From: Acanthochlamys bracteata
Taxonomy: Eukaryota; Streptophyta; Magnoliopsida; Pandanales; Velloziaceae
Length of the DNA stretch: 64,000 nt
Assembly (NCBI GenBank): GCA_019914995.1
Contig: CM034126.1
Location: forward strand, 10,483,001 to 10,547,000
Reading direction: 5' to 3'
The position numbers and the translations under genes are program-made. The notes under the pieces were generated by a model. That model saw only the letters and a program-made list of their open reading frames with translations. It was not told the origin of the DNA and ran no database searches. This document shows, in pieces, positions 50,096 through 61,917 of this stretch (the stretch's first letter is position 1; each line of letters begins with the position of its first letter).

Positions 50096-50889
50096 TGCTT
50101 GAGTTGTTTTTCTTTTAAAAAAAAAGTACTTCTAAGCATCTCTTAATGTTCACATACACTTTTATGATAGTATATACTCGTTCGTGATGACTTGTATCAT
50201 AAACGCAAAGACGTTATCCACCTTGTTCATTATGTCTACTTATTTGAATGCCACATTGTCATTGTTGGATTTTCAAGATGGTGGTTAAGTGAAATGAAGC
50301 GAATCGTTGAAGTAATTTGATCTGTATTTTGTCGACTTCTTTATTTGTTGCTTTGATTTTTTTTTCTCTAGTTATGTTTACATTTGTAAAAGTTTGCATA
50401 TTTAAGAAGTGCAGGTTAGTGAAATAAACTAATTCCCAGCATTATTTGTATTGAGAAGTTGAACATTCTTACGTTTAAGACGGAAATGTCAAGTTTTTCT
50501 GGAGTGATTGTTCATGAAGTATACCGATTAGGTGACAAAACATTGGGTATGCTTTCATTTATTATTTTTTCAGTTTTAATCACAAAAATTTCTGTGCATG
50601 TATTCCTTTAGTTTGACAAAGATTTTACAAAACATTCTTTTTTTTTATTTTAATATAAATTTGTAATCAAAATCAAACTATTTAAAACTGTTAAGGATAT
50701 TTTGATCTTTTAGCAAAGTTTTTTATCATTACTTATTTATTGTTCTATCCAAACACAGTTAAGAGTTTATCTATACTAACATATCCAAACATGGTAAGTT
50801 AAATAACTACACTTTCTTATTTATCCTCTTACTATCTTTTCAATCTATCCTCTTACTCTTATTTTTTAACCACGTATCCAAACATAGCA

Positions 50890-51495
50890 TAAGGTTTATT
50901 CCCATTGCGTTGTGAATTATGAACCGGTAAAGTCGGTACCTTTCGGAAGGCAACATTGGTGAGAAGTGAGTCTCATGCCTTCGCCGGCCGTCGAACTTCG
51001 GATTCAACAACATGATGCTAATATTATATCATCAAGAAAAAAAAATTGATGTTCTACTCTCGAAACAGAAGTGAGATTATATGCACGAAATTTGAATTTG
51101 GATGAAATTCTACACTTTAATGTAGAATACTGAAGTTTGCTCGTAGTTATCTCATCATATTTGCGTATAAGCTATATTGATGCATCGTTTGGATCGCTTA
51201 AAAAAGTAGAGCTCTTTTAATATAAAGAGCATTTCCTGAAAATCTTTTCGTGGAAAGGGTTAAGATAACCGTTACGTCTACATGCTTGATCAGTTTACCT
51301 AAAGATAGCAGCTTTGATCAATGTGTGAGATGTTAAATTCTCAACCAAATGAACTAGTAATTTTCAGTAGAAGAAAATTTGATTTGGAGAACTAAATAAG
51401 GAAACTCACAATAGTGATGGATTCAGGATGCTCTCCATCTCCATTTCTTCGTCATCTCCCTCCAAGGCACAATCGATTTCTTCGCCGTGCTTCAT
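50890..51495 (-). pseudogene. Possible two-exon gene fragment (copy A), minus strand
   Basis: On the minus strand a CT-rich leader precedes an ATG at 51495. The first segment (51495-51410, beginning MKHGEEIDCALEGDDEE) ends at a consensus donor gtgagt. A consensus acceptor at 51018 opens a second segment from 51017 that stays in phase. It reads LLNPKFDGRRRHETHFSPML and RYRLYRFIIHNAMGINL before running into the Harbinger terminus. It matches nothing I recognise. The second copy at 51662-52268 keeps the same reading with one silent and one missense change. It may be the 5' end of a broken gene, or chance. Confidence 0.25.
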
Positions 51496-51579
51496 CAATC
51501 AATGCCAAAAAAAATCAACAGTCAATCACTCAAAAAGAAAAAATCAACACAATTCACAGAGCAAGAGAGAGAGGGGAAA

Positions 51580-51614
51580 GAAATAGAGGGACCTGAATGA
51601 GGTCCCTCTATTTC
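51580..51614. repeat. Perfect 15-bp stem, 5-base loop hairpin at a duplication junction
   Basis: GAAATAGAGGGACCT, loop GAATG, AGGTCCCTCTATTTC. It lies exactly where copy A passes into copy B of the tandem duplication. The second arm is not present at the end of copy B, so the hairpin arose at the junction. Confidence 0.95.
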
Positions 51615-52691
51615 AATCTATCCTCTTACTCTTATTTTTTAACCACGTATCCAAACATAGCATAAGGTTTATTCCCATTGCGTTATGAATTATGAACCGG
51701 TAAAGTCGGTACCTTTCGGAAGGCAACATTGGTGAGAAGTGAGTCTCATGCCTTCGCCGGCCGTCGAACTTCGGATTCAACAACATGATGCTAATATTAT
51801 ATTATCAAGAAAAAAAATTGATGTTCTACTCTCGAAACAGAAGTGAGATTATATGCACGAAATTTGAATTTGGATGAAATTCTACACTTTAATGTAGAAT
51901 ACTGAAGTTTGCTCGTAGTTATCTCATCATATTTGCAGAAGTAAGCTATATTGATGCATCGTTTGGATCGCTTAAAAAGTAGAGCTCTTTTAATATAAAG
52001 AGCATTTCCTGAAAATCTTTTCGTGGAAAGGGTTAAGATAACCGTTACGTCTACATGCTTGATCAGTTTACCTAAAGATAACAGCTTTGATCAATGTGTG
52101 AGATGTTAAATTCTCAACCAAATGAACTAGTAATTTTTAGTAGAAGAAAATTTGATTTGGAGAACTAAATAAGGAAACTCACAATAGTGATGGATTCAGG
52201 ATGCTCTTCATCTCCATTTCTTCGTCATCTCCCTCCAAGGCACAATCGATTTCTTCGCCGTGCTTCATCAATCAATGCCAAAAAAAATCAACAGTCAATC
52301 ACTCAAAAAGAAAAAATCAATACAATTCACAGAGCAAGAGAGAGAGGGGAAAGAAATAGAGGGACCTGAATGAGGACTTCGTAACATAAACGTTGGGTTC
52401 TATGCACATAGATACCAAGCTTGGACTTCATTCACAAAAATTTGAGTAACATTTAAGTGAGGTGCCATAACGTAATTGCGAAACCACGATTTCAATATAT
52501 TGTTTTCTACGCATTGTAACTCTTACAAATTAATACTATAGAGTTACAAAGGAACAAAATTGGGCGACAAACTAAGCCACCTCTTTTTACAATACGAAAA
52601 AAATCTCACTGAAACCACTACCATTTGCAAAGTGGTAGAGAACAGCTCCCTATTTTTTAAGCTCAGATAAAGTTCTCCTTTGCAGAAAAAT

Positions 52692-54408
52692 TTAAGCGCA
52701 GGGAGGAGGAATTTGTGTTCCAACATATGTTGCCTTCACATTGTTGCAAGTAGCATTCGCTGTGCCAGGCACAGTTCCGGTGTAGGTAAGATGGACATTT
52801 TCCAACTTGACGTTCTTGCAAGGGTTGCTCTTGCTGCAGTCTAGTAGCACTGCAGTTAACGAATTTGATGTCCCTTGTATGTTCTTAAAAGTAACATCAC
52901 TGATGCTCACTTTCGATGGTTGCTATACATCAAACAAAAAAGTATCGGATTAGCAAATTTTCATACTTTTTACGTAGCAATCGAATTAATTAGTAGCTTG
53001 TCTTACGTACCGAAGTATCGCATTTTGGTAATGGGCAGTAAGTTTGATCGATGATGATGGGGTTGAGAACGTCCTTCATGATAATGTTCTTGAATGTCAT
53101 ATTTTGAACTGCAAGAACTCCTGGGGTGCTCTCCCATGACTTGATCCTCACACCATTATCGGTTCCAGTTAAAGTGCAATCCTTGACGATAAGGTCACGC
53201 ACATCCTTCTCGTCTTTGCCTTGTCCTAAGCTTCCAACACTACAAAGAACAATCATGTGCGAATGGTAGTTGATATATGTGATAGTGCTATAAATGACAT
53301 CATGGAAGGATTGATAGACAACTTTGCACTTACCTAATACCATGTCCAGGTCCACAGTTGACACTTGTGATCTCAATTTGGGAGTTGCCATGACCAATGG
53401 AGATGCAATCGTCACCAGTGCCGATGGTTGACTTAGTGATCTGAACGTCAGTTGATCGATCGAGATGGATACCATCAGTGTTTGGACTTGTTTCGGGGGC
53501 GGTAATGGTGATATCACTGCCCCTGAAGCCAGTCACACCGGTTAACGCCATATGAAACATCTTGCTATTTAGCAACTTGACGTTCGACATTTTAATGTTT
53601 TTGCCACCGATGAAAGCAAGCGACTGTAAAAATTTGATTATGTTAGACTAATTTCCTGTGAAATGGAATGATCCGTAAATCTGACCCAATGTAATAATTT
53701 CTACAGTTAAGTTATAAACATTAACTTACATTGGGAAGAAGTTTGCAATTCTTGTCCTTAGGGCACTTGTTAAAAGGCCAGGACACTTCTCCTTGCCCGT
53801 CAAAAGTTCCTCCTCCTGTAAGGACCATATTATCGACCCATCCAAATTGTACCCATGTTGTGGTCTTGTATACGTTCAAATCGGTTACTGCCTTTAGCGT
53901 TCCCTGCAAAGTAACCGCATTGTTTACGTAATGTACCCCTTCATATGGTCATAATTCTACATTGCTTTAAGAAGTTATGAGGACTTACCTCCAATTGTAC
54001 AGTCAGGGATTGAACGTTGGAGCAGGGACCGTTAAACTCTACTGGACCAAGAAGATAGGTTCCACTTGGTATCAAAAGCTTAACTGCACCAGTACCACCG
54101 CATGCTGCTTTCCATGCATCAACAAATGCCTATTTTTTTCCAATCAACATGTATAAAACATTCTTGCAACTAGAAAGGACATCTAAACAAAAAGGCGAAA
54201 TGGTAAAGAGAATGTAGGAAAGAACCTTGCTATCATCAATAAGACCGTTGGCCCTCGCACCAAAATCTTTTACATTAAAAGTTCCTGAGGTTGCTGAAGG
54301 CTCTGCTGCAAGATTTCTAGCTAATAGCCTCAAATTGTATCCGTTGCTCATCGAAATGTTCATGAGCAGCCATAAGAACGACAAGAGCTCCATTCCTTTT
54401 ATCATCAT
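52692..54408 (-). CDS. Polygalacturonase (GH28 pectinase), secreted
   Basis: This enzyme hydrolyses alpha-1,4-galacturonan of pectin in the cell wall. Six exons join in phase to give 415 residues: 54408-54226, 54129-53989, 53903-53730, 53623-53334, 53239-53011 and 52922-52692. A hydrophobic N-terminal signal (MELLSFLWLLMNISM) precedes the mature start FNVKDFGARANG. All GH28 motifs are present: NTDGIH (214-219, Asp216), GTGDDCIS (234-241, Asp237 and Asp238), CGPGHGIS (256-263, His260) and RIK (294-296). Cysteines typical of plant enzymes are retained at the C-terminus. The sequence resembles the exopolygalacturonase-like clade, many members of which are pollen-expressed, but tissue and exo/endo mode are inferred. 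A TATA box is found about 80 bases upstream. The gene looks intact. Confidence 0.95.
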
Positions 54409-54485
54409 CTTCCCTTAGTTTTTATTTTTTATATTTATTATTTATTGGATAATTGATCTTGGAAAACAAGAAAAGGTTAGTGCGC

Positions 54486-54492
54486 TTATATA
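54486..54492 (-). promoter_or_regulatory. Probable TATA box of the polygalacturonase gene
   Basis: TATATAA on the minus strand lies 78 bases before the ATG at 54408, placing transcription start near 54455 with a leader of about 45-50 bases. Motif and position only. Confidence 0.6.
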
Positions 54493-54499
54493 GGCACAG

Positions 54500-55190
54500 G
54501 AGTGCTTATTTTTAGAAATTGCTAAATGTGGAGACCCTTAGCTATTGTTACTACCATTGCGCTTTCTCCCTTTGTTTTTCTTTCTTCCTTCAAGGTTTAA
54601 GAGAATTGGTCAATTTGGGATCTAAAACGCAGCATTTAACCACAACCACAACTCAAGCTTCCATCTTCAGATTTCTGCTTTATCATTCTATTAACACATT
54701 GAATTATTGCCTGCAATATGTAAAATACGCTAGGCCGTTAGGTGCAATGGATTCTTCAAAGTTTTGAAATTTCCAAAGAGAAATTTGGTTCTCTATAATC
54801 CATTTAAAAGCAAAGTGCATGACGCCCAATCTTGGACCTTCTTTAACTACACCAGGCAACAGACCTACTTATTAAACATCAAACCAACTACGGGACATAT
54901 ATCAGTTGCAATATACTGGAAAGTTGCCACATTTGAAATTTTGTTGATGACAGGGAGCCAATGCAGTGAAAATTTTCAGCGGCTAAAAGATAGCACTTTG
55001 AACGTAGGGGGTTAAACCCAGCGTGCTCCTACAGTACAGACTACAGAGACAAAACTTGAGATTTGACCTATAAATAAACTATTGAAGAAATACCTTATTA
55101 ATACTCAACAAGCTGATTTAGCTCTATGATCTACTTACATTTCGTTCTTTTCTGCTCAGTCAAATTGAAAATAATTTAGAAGCACCGCAA
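54500..55190 (-). other. Polygalacturonase upstream region and RIO1 3' region
   Basis: No gene is supported. Both flanking genes are on the minus strand, so this stretch holds the polygalacturonase promoter and the 3' untranslated region and terminator of RIO1. The plus-strand reading frames (54519-54767, 54764-55015) have no recognisable features. Confidence 0.45.
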
Positions 55191-58100
55191 CTATCTTGTA
55201 CACTTAGCTTTGGCCAACTTCTTTCTCCTTTTCTTATCAGCCTTTGGAATTTTAGTCTTTCGAGCTTCCCGTTTCTCTTCTTTCACCTTCTTCTTGTTCT
55301 CCTTCCTAGCAGCTTTCCTCTGTGCAGGATCTGTTTTCTTTCTACCTTCAGCACCAGATCCTTCTCCCTCTGAATCAGTACTTGATTCTTCATCATCAGT
55401 CCCTGACGAATTTTCTTCACCATCCACAGAGGACTTGAGCTGCAGGCCTATTTTACTTAAAGTTTCCTCCAGTTTGTTTGATTCTGCTGCTTCTTGTTGT
55501 TGCTGGATGCTTTCAGTTCTTGTCTGCACAAAGTTTAGAAGGGGCTGGTCGAAAATTGCATCTGGCTTTGGTTCATAGACGAAAGCAGGACGTGAAAGCA
55601 TTGCCATCTGAACTAAATCCTCCTCGCATCTCTTGACATGATCCAATGTCTTTTGAAAAAAAGGGTTGCAACCAACAAAGAGTCGTTACAATGTCATAGA
55701 ATAACGATCTTGTTTATTCAGCATTGTATTAATATTAAAATGCAAGTGCATTGTTGTGTTGTCAAAAAATAGCAAGTATGCCTGTAATACACAAGGCAAT
55801 TATGTAGAAATCAAGGAAACAGTCAGGATGGGTATGACTTAGGTTTTAATTTTCTGTCCAGCAAACAAGTCTTAAAAAAGGGTGCATCAGAATAAAATTA
55901 TTAAACCAGAAACATGATATTTCTTACAATATAAAGATGTGGATGGTAATAACATTATGCCAAACATGCCACTCAAGAACATACCTGTACATAAACGGTT
56001 GGTGCTATTTCATCTTCTTGTGCTACCATATCGCCCCTGTCCCGTATTTTTTGCTGGACCTGTAATGACACTTTCATATGACAAAAAATGTAGTTCTCTA
56101 GTAAAAAGCATAACATGAAAAGCAATTAATACTCCTGTAAAAAGCTAACCAAGCCAGACCTTCTCTAGATAGTCATCAATAGAGTTGTCTGCTATTGAAG
56201 GATCAACAACAAAATCAAACAGCTCTTTAACTGTCATAACAGCAACCCCATGTTTCTTAAAGAAATCCTGTGATCAAGTAACCAAAAAAAAAAAAAAAAA
56301 AAAGGAAGCTATGAGAGATTGAAATATCTACAAGAAACTCAAAAGTCAAAACCCATTATATCTACATACCGAAACATGGACACAGTCTTCCTTCAAAAAG
56401 TCCAAAGCACTAGGGTGATCTAGATCAACGGACTGAGAAACATCAATTATATAGAGATGCCCCTGTAAAGTCATGACTCTTAAGAAGGCACATACTAATC
56501 GATAGCAACAGTACGATAAAATTACAAGTACATAATTGTTACACTCATTACTCAAATGCATTTAAAGGATGAAATTACCTCGAAATAAAGGATATTATAC
56601 TCACTAAGATCACCATGCACTAACTTGCATTTCTGGTACAATGTTCTCATGATAGTGATAATCTGCACACAAACTAAAACTTAACATATTCATCAAGTAA
56701 AAAAAATCAAAATCTTTTTGAAATTAATGAGCTCGCAAAAGTCATAATGACAACATGGAATAGTTTTTTCCCTAATGCTAGGCCCAACTCCAAAATTGAC
56801 CTCAAGTTTGACTTGCTCCTGCAGTGTTTTGTAACATGAGGATGACTGTGTGCCCACGTGGCTACGAACAACCTTAGAGAAGGTTACAGAGCCAACCCTT
56901 ATCAATTACATAAGGTCAATTCAGTTAAACAAGTCCATTAGAGCTTCAACATGATCAATGGAAAAGCTACACAACAAGCTAGGAATCATAGAAATAGCAA
57001 TCGTTTTAGAAGTTACTAACAAAAACCTGAGAATAACCTTTACATGTTCATTCTAAGAAGAGCAAATCAAAGGTTTAAATTACAAAAAAAAGAGTAATTA
57101 AATGGTGACTAACACAAAATATCGGCATACCTCCATGTAACTTTCTCGCAATTTTTCTTCAGATAAAGCAGCATCTTTAAGACGAGGTGCAGCCCAACCA
57201 CCCTTCCCTATTTTGAACATAATGAAAACTTAAATTACTCTTTCCTAGTGGTGATATTTACATTGAAAAAAGCATTGGATTCACGGTAAAAGCATATGAG
57301 AGTAAAAGAAAAATACCAATAAAGTCCATGACTAAAACATGAAGCCTCAAGAGAAGTGGTGTTGGACACCTTATTCCAGCTGCCCTTAACCTAAAGCAAA
57401 CCAATAACTTAGAATACCAAAAGTAACATTGCATCTAGCATGTGTAGTTTGTAGAACTACCTTAAGTGACCAGAATATAGAAGCAAACTTAAAGATCAAT
57501 CTGAACATAATTGCGAGAGGATCCAAGATATATGTTTCTCAGTGTAATCTGCGATACGTTAAGAGAAACACAAGGAAATCGCAAAAAATGCTTGAAATAA
57601 TAATCATAATCACAAATCTTGATCTAAAAGATGTGAGAGAAGCTTGCCACTTTAGAGGTACATGTGGCCAGCCTCTACATACTTCAACCCAATTTTTCAG
57701 GATTTCTGTTGTCCAGATTAGTTTTCTAAATACCCACACATATTTATTTCAACATATGACAAAACAACCAACCATAATTACCTCAATCACAGACACAATC
57801 TATCTCATTAAAGTACTAAAGAAAAAGACGGCCAAAATATTGAAGTGTAAATACATTAAGGTGAATTGAGCTTCTCCAACAGGAGACTTACAGAATAAGC
57901 CCAAATCTAAACTTGACAAAAAGGAAAAAGCCAAGAGTTCATGGCGATAAAGCCTTTGACTGTTAAAAGAAGACGCAGCTTCTACCTTATTAAATGTCAA
58001 AGGCAATTTAATATGAGAATAGGTTTCACCTAAAAAGATGCTACACAATCTCTCACAAGGTAATTGTTTTCTACCTTAAGAGATTCCTCATTTCTTTCTC

Positions 58101-61090
58101 TGCCCACGTCTTCACCATTTTCCTTGGGTTGTGCTTGCAGTAGCCATATCTGAAACGATAATCCCCTTGTACATATCTATCTCTGTCCCTGTAGTTCAAA
58201 AGCATTGTTAACTAGGGAGCACATATTTATTATAAGGACGTAACATGTTCATACTTCATCCAATTATGTAACTACTAAGTAGGCTTATCTAAGAACCATA
58301 GAGAAAAGATAGGAGATAACAAACAAATTAAATGAGGTATCTTCAAAGAGTGAGATATGAAAATACTATTTCCAATTAGATCGGTAGAACTATCTACGGC
58401 TACGAAGGTAAAAGATTCAAAAGATTCAAGATCCATTTGAAAAACAAAAATGTTAGAGAAAAGAGTTAGAGACGTACTTGAAAACAAGAACAGAAGTCTT
58501 GTAGACTTTTATTGCCAATTCATGACCGTCTGCTCGAGTCGCATGATAAACATTAGCCTGTATGAAGAGCTAAAATCACCACCCACTGCTACCAAAGACT
58601 AGAACAAAAGCAGATGGAATAACAGTACAACAGAACCTCATTTTTCTGCATATCTACACATACTTCCTGTACCTTAACCAATGCTTAGGTAATCATTACA
58701 GCAATCGTACATAATTCATATAGAGTGACCGAGAACATGAGTATAAACTCAGAGTACCTCTTTTCCTGTTGATATGCAACCATTCATATCATTAAATACA
58801 CCTCGATTCAGCATTTTGAAAAGAACCATACGTGTCCTTGGATCTATAGCCTGCATTAACGCAACAATTATGGCCAATGCAGAAAATAATAAATCTACCT
58901 AGCTCCATCCGCATATCCAAAAGACCAAAACCAATTCCAGGGTAGCTAGACCGTAACATGTAAGCAATGGCTTCAATGATTTATATCCAAATTCCAATTA
59001 TTCTACAGATTCAAAAACAATAACAAACTGATAAAAGAATGAACAATATGATAGCTGCAATGCTACAAGAATACATTATCCTTAGTGCATCTTCCAATGG
59101 CTTGTAGCATCTAAACATTGAGCAGGATACAATCAGTGTTAAAAAATAAAAAAAAAACACTAAGCTGGATAGAGTTTTCAATTATAGTATTACTAACAAC
59201 AAAACTGCGTGATTTCTGACAATTCAGCTCCCTGAGGATCATAGCAGATGACAAACCTGTTCAACAGTGGCGCGGTCAGCTTTCTCGGTCTTTTTTGTTT
59301 TTCCAATAGCCATTTCACGGACACTGTCCCTAATTGCAGTCGCTACTGAGTTTGACATGCCAACATTCACTCTTCCTTCCCATTCCTGCACCACGAATTT
59401 ATGTCTTGACAAATGATATAAAAAAATAAATAGCTAAAAAATTCCATCAATGGAACAACATTCTTGAGCCTTATTTTTCTTCTATGGAGGAAAACAACAT
59501 TATCTACAACAAGAATTCAGGTAAATAAAGAGCACTATTGTTGGTGGCAACAATAAGGGGCCGTTTGAGATTGCTTAAAATAAGGAGCTTTTTTGAAAAA
59601 GTTCATTTTGGGGCTTTTCGAGAACGAGCTTATCTTTTTTCTACCTAAAAAATAATAAAAATTATACATATAGAGATTTTATGACGTACAATTCATCTAT
59701 ATTTTCCAAATTTTTAAAAAAAATTTGAACTACTGTAGAAGGTTTGCTGGGAAAATATATGCTTATTTGAAATGGAGAAGTTGGTAGAAACACACTACCA
59801 AACGTGCGCTAAGAGCAAAAAAGCTTTCAACCTATTAGGTAATGGACGTCATGGATGGTCATAGTCCATTGTGCTTTCCCAAAACCCAAATTTGCGATAA
59901 GAACACTGAAGACAAGTTCTTTCTCCAAAAGCCTCATAAAGCTTTTTAGCCTTAGTCTAACTATTTATAATTACGATGCCAGCATATCAAATGTTGCGTA
60001 TACAAAAGTTCTTCCATCACATTCCGTAATATTTTAAGCATAGTTCTCTCACCATATTCTCAATTGGTGCCACAACAAATTCCCGAAGCATACCGCAGAC
60101 ATATTAATTGTATTATGACTAAACAACCACAAGCTAGTTTTCTTCAACGGCTTGTAATTCCTTTTTTCTCTAACTGATAGTCTGATACCAACACAAACCC
60201 AAAAACAAGATCATCACAGTACAAAACTTTGACACTACTGTCACACTATCTCCTTGAGATGAGCCCCACTATAGATGTTCTAGGGCTCCATTATCAATCC
60301 TCGAGATTCCAACAGTGACTGCCGTGATAATAAACAGATATTGAAATGTTAAGCTCATATATTTTCAATGCACAACAGTTATTCTATGACTGAAGCTGAA
60401 TTAGGATTCCAATAATATAAATAGATATTCACTGAGTAAAACACTGATAAGTAGCTTATAAGAAATTGCAATCTTAATAGGAAAGGTAAAATTTTATAAA
60501 AGTACCAAATACTTGTACAAAAGAGATCTTTATTTCATTATCCAGCAGGATTTTCAACCTTAAAAGAAGCATAGCATGATCAAGTACGGAAATATTTTAC
60601 CATCTCCGCAAAGATAGACAGGTAGACAATTCTACCAAGAGATGCATAGGCATGATTATCAACAATTAAGAAACAAAAAAATTCTGAAAACTTATAATAA
60701 CTTTACCAGACAGAAATTCATACATACCTCAAGTGGAGTAGCACGAATTCGCGTGGAGAACTTCTGAGTACGATTAGACAACGACTGTAGCGGTCGAGAC
60801 AACAACCCGCCGTGTGCGTTCGGCCTCCTCGCCGCCGCCGCCGTAGAAGAAAAACCGGCCGCCGCAGCAGCAGCACCATCTCCACCGTAATCTCCAACAT
60901 ATTCACGCGAGTCTAACCAATCAAGCGCATCTCCCACCTCTGACTCAGACGACCACGACTCCTCATCTTCTTCGTCTTCTTCTTCGTAGAACTCCTCACG
61001 CTCTTTCTCTTCTCGCAACTGTTGTTGTTGCGATTCGAAATCGTTTGTTGGTGGTGATAGAGATGGTGAAGGTAAGACTTGCGCAGACAT
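55191..61090 (-). CDS. RIO1: Atypical serine kinase/ATPase RIO1
   Basis: RIO1 is a conserved kinase/ATPase needed for late cytoplasmic maturation of the 40S ribosomal subunit. Twelve exons join in phase to give 582 residues: 61090-60728, 59385-59257, 58850-58758, 58557-58478, 58188-58075, 57390-57317, 57207-57131, 56662-56579, 56462-56370, 56267-56160, 56059-55985 and 55649-55191. The RIO1 nucleotide loop STGKEANVYHA is at about 191-201, the ATP-binding Lys in AIKVYK is 212, the catalytic loop [12 protein letters not shown] has Asp328 and Asn333, and the metal-binding IIDVSQSV has Asp345. The N-terminus is acidic ([11 protein letters not shown]), then carries a poly-Ala run. The C-terminus is Lys/Arg-rich ([11 protein letters not shown]), as usual in RIO1. 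Intron 1 holds a MITE-like element. All catalytic residues are present. Confidence 0.96.
59562..59812. mobile_element. MITE-like element in RIO1 intron 1
   Basis: It opens aggggccgtttgagattgct and closes with aaacacactaccaaacgtgcgctaa, so GTTTG-containing ends face each other around an A/T-rich core. The core (gagcttatcttttttctacc, ttttatgacgtacaattcat) matches the block at 27390-27590. It has no coding capacity. Ends are approximate. Confidence 0.6.
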
Positions 61091-61917
61091 GCTTGAAAGT
61101 GTTCGAGAAAATGCCTCGCAGAGTTGGAAGTTTGAACTCTGCGTTCTAGTAAAGATGAATGAAACGAGGGAGAGCTCAAGCTCAACCCTAGAGAAGAAAG
61201 AGAGGGAAGACTTATAGGCTGGGCTCTTTTAGTTGGTTGGGCCTTTTCAGGGTTACTATTTGGAATTTACTTGTAAGGAAAACAAAAAAACAACAAACGG
61301 AAACGCTATATAACAATTTGCTCCTTTTGATGAAATTGCTGTACACTTTGGTACATTACAATCATCAATCACCATAAAATTTTGATACAGCGTTTTTCTA
61401 AATGTCAATATAAAGTTTATTCTAAATAAAAAAATAAAACAAATGTCATTTTATATTTTAAATGTATGTAATTGAGTTTTATGAAACTAAATTTCGGAAA
61501 CATAAAGTTATGTGAGAAATAAAATTCGATAAAAATAGAATTCGATATAATATTTAAAATAAGTAAATTAAAATATTTAAAATTAAATTTTGATAAAAAT
61601 AAAATTTAGTATAAAAATAAAAATAAAATTTAGAGTGATAATTAAAATAAGTGAAATGATCAAATTTAAAATCTGAGAAAATGAAGAATTTCTGTGTATT
61701 TGAAACTAAGCTATACATTGCTTACAAACAAACAAAACAATCATCTTGTGCACCACTAGAATATATCGCAAGATTACAAATGTTGATCTCCTTGTTGAAT
61801 CATTTAAGCAATTGATAGGATAGTTGATGAATTAATTACCGCTTTTACATTACATTTTTTCTGCTACATGGATCACCATGTAATACCAAACATTTTCTTT
61901 AATTCATATTGTTCAAA
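61091..61917 (-). other. RIO1 promoter region and 3' flank of the next gene
   Basis: The first 120 bases or so upstream of the RIO1 ATG are CT/GA-rich, as in many plant leaders. 61390-61690 is A/T-rich with tandem-like aaaattcgataaaaata variants, similar to 7700-8130. The remainder is probably the 3' untranslated region of the membrane-protein gene. No gene is supported. Confidence 0.45.

Larger units (their letters stand above)
48282..50889. mobile_element. Non-autonomous PIF/Harbinger-like element
   Basis: The left end CGCTATGTTTGTATCGTGGG (48282) and the complement of the right end, TGCTATGTTTGGATACGTGG (to 50889), form inverted termini. TAA flanks both sides (48279-48281 and 50890-50892), the 3-bp duplication of the superfamily. 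The right subterminal region repeats ATCCAAACA near 50750 and 50785 as well as at the tip. No transposase is encoded. The left interior (48470-48620) is GC-richer, resembles a plant gene leader and ends in a possible donor (ctactg|gttaga). The element is related by its ends to the one at 1-2753, which could supply transposase. Confidence 0.75.
50838..52375. repeat. 773-bp-period tandem duplication
   Basis: Copy A (about 50838-51602) and copy B (about 51611-52375) are nearly identical, with a handful of substitutions and small indels. Both begin tttcaatctatcctcttact and end gggacctgaatgagg. Copy A contains the right terminus of the Harbinger-like element, and copy B carries a second copy of that terminus (to about 51662). 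The junction is a perfect 15-bp hairpin at 51580-51614. Confidence 0.93.

Noticed and set aside
51414..51596. Plus-strand 60-residue reading frame, repeated at 52187-52369
   Set aside because: Its two occurrences come from the tandem duplication. Composition is low-complexity and no start context or family match is seen. The opposite strand gives a more gene-like reading.
55210..55578. Plus-strand reading frame of 122 residues
   Set aside because: It is antisense to the last RIO1 exon; its Phe/Ser/Leu richness reflects the Lys/Glu-rich sense strand.
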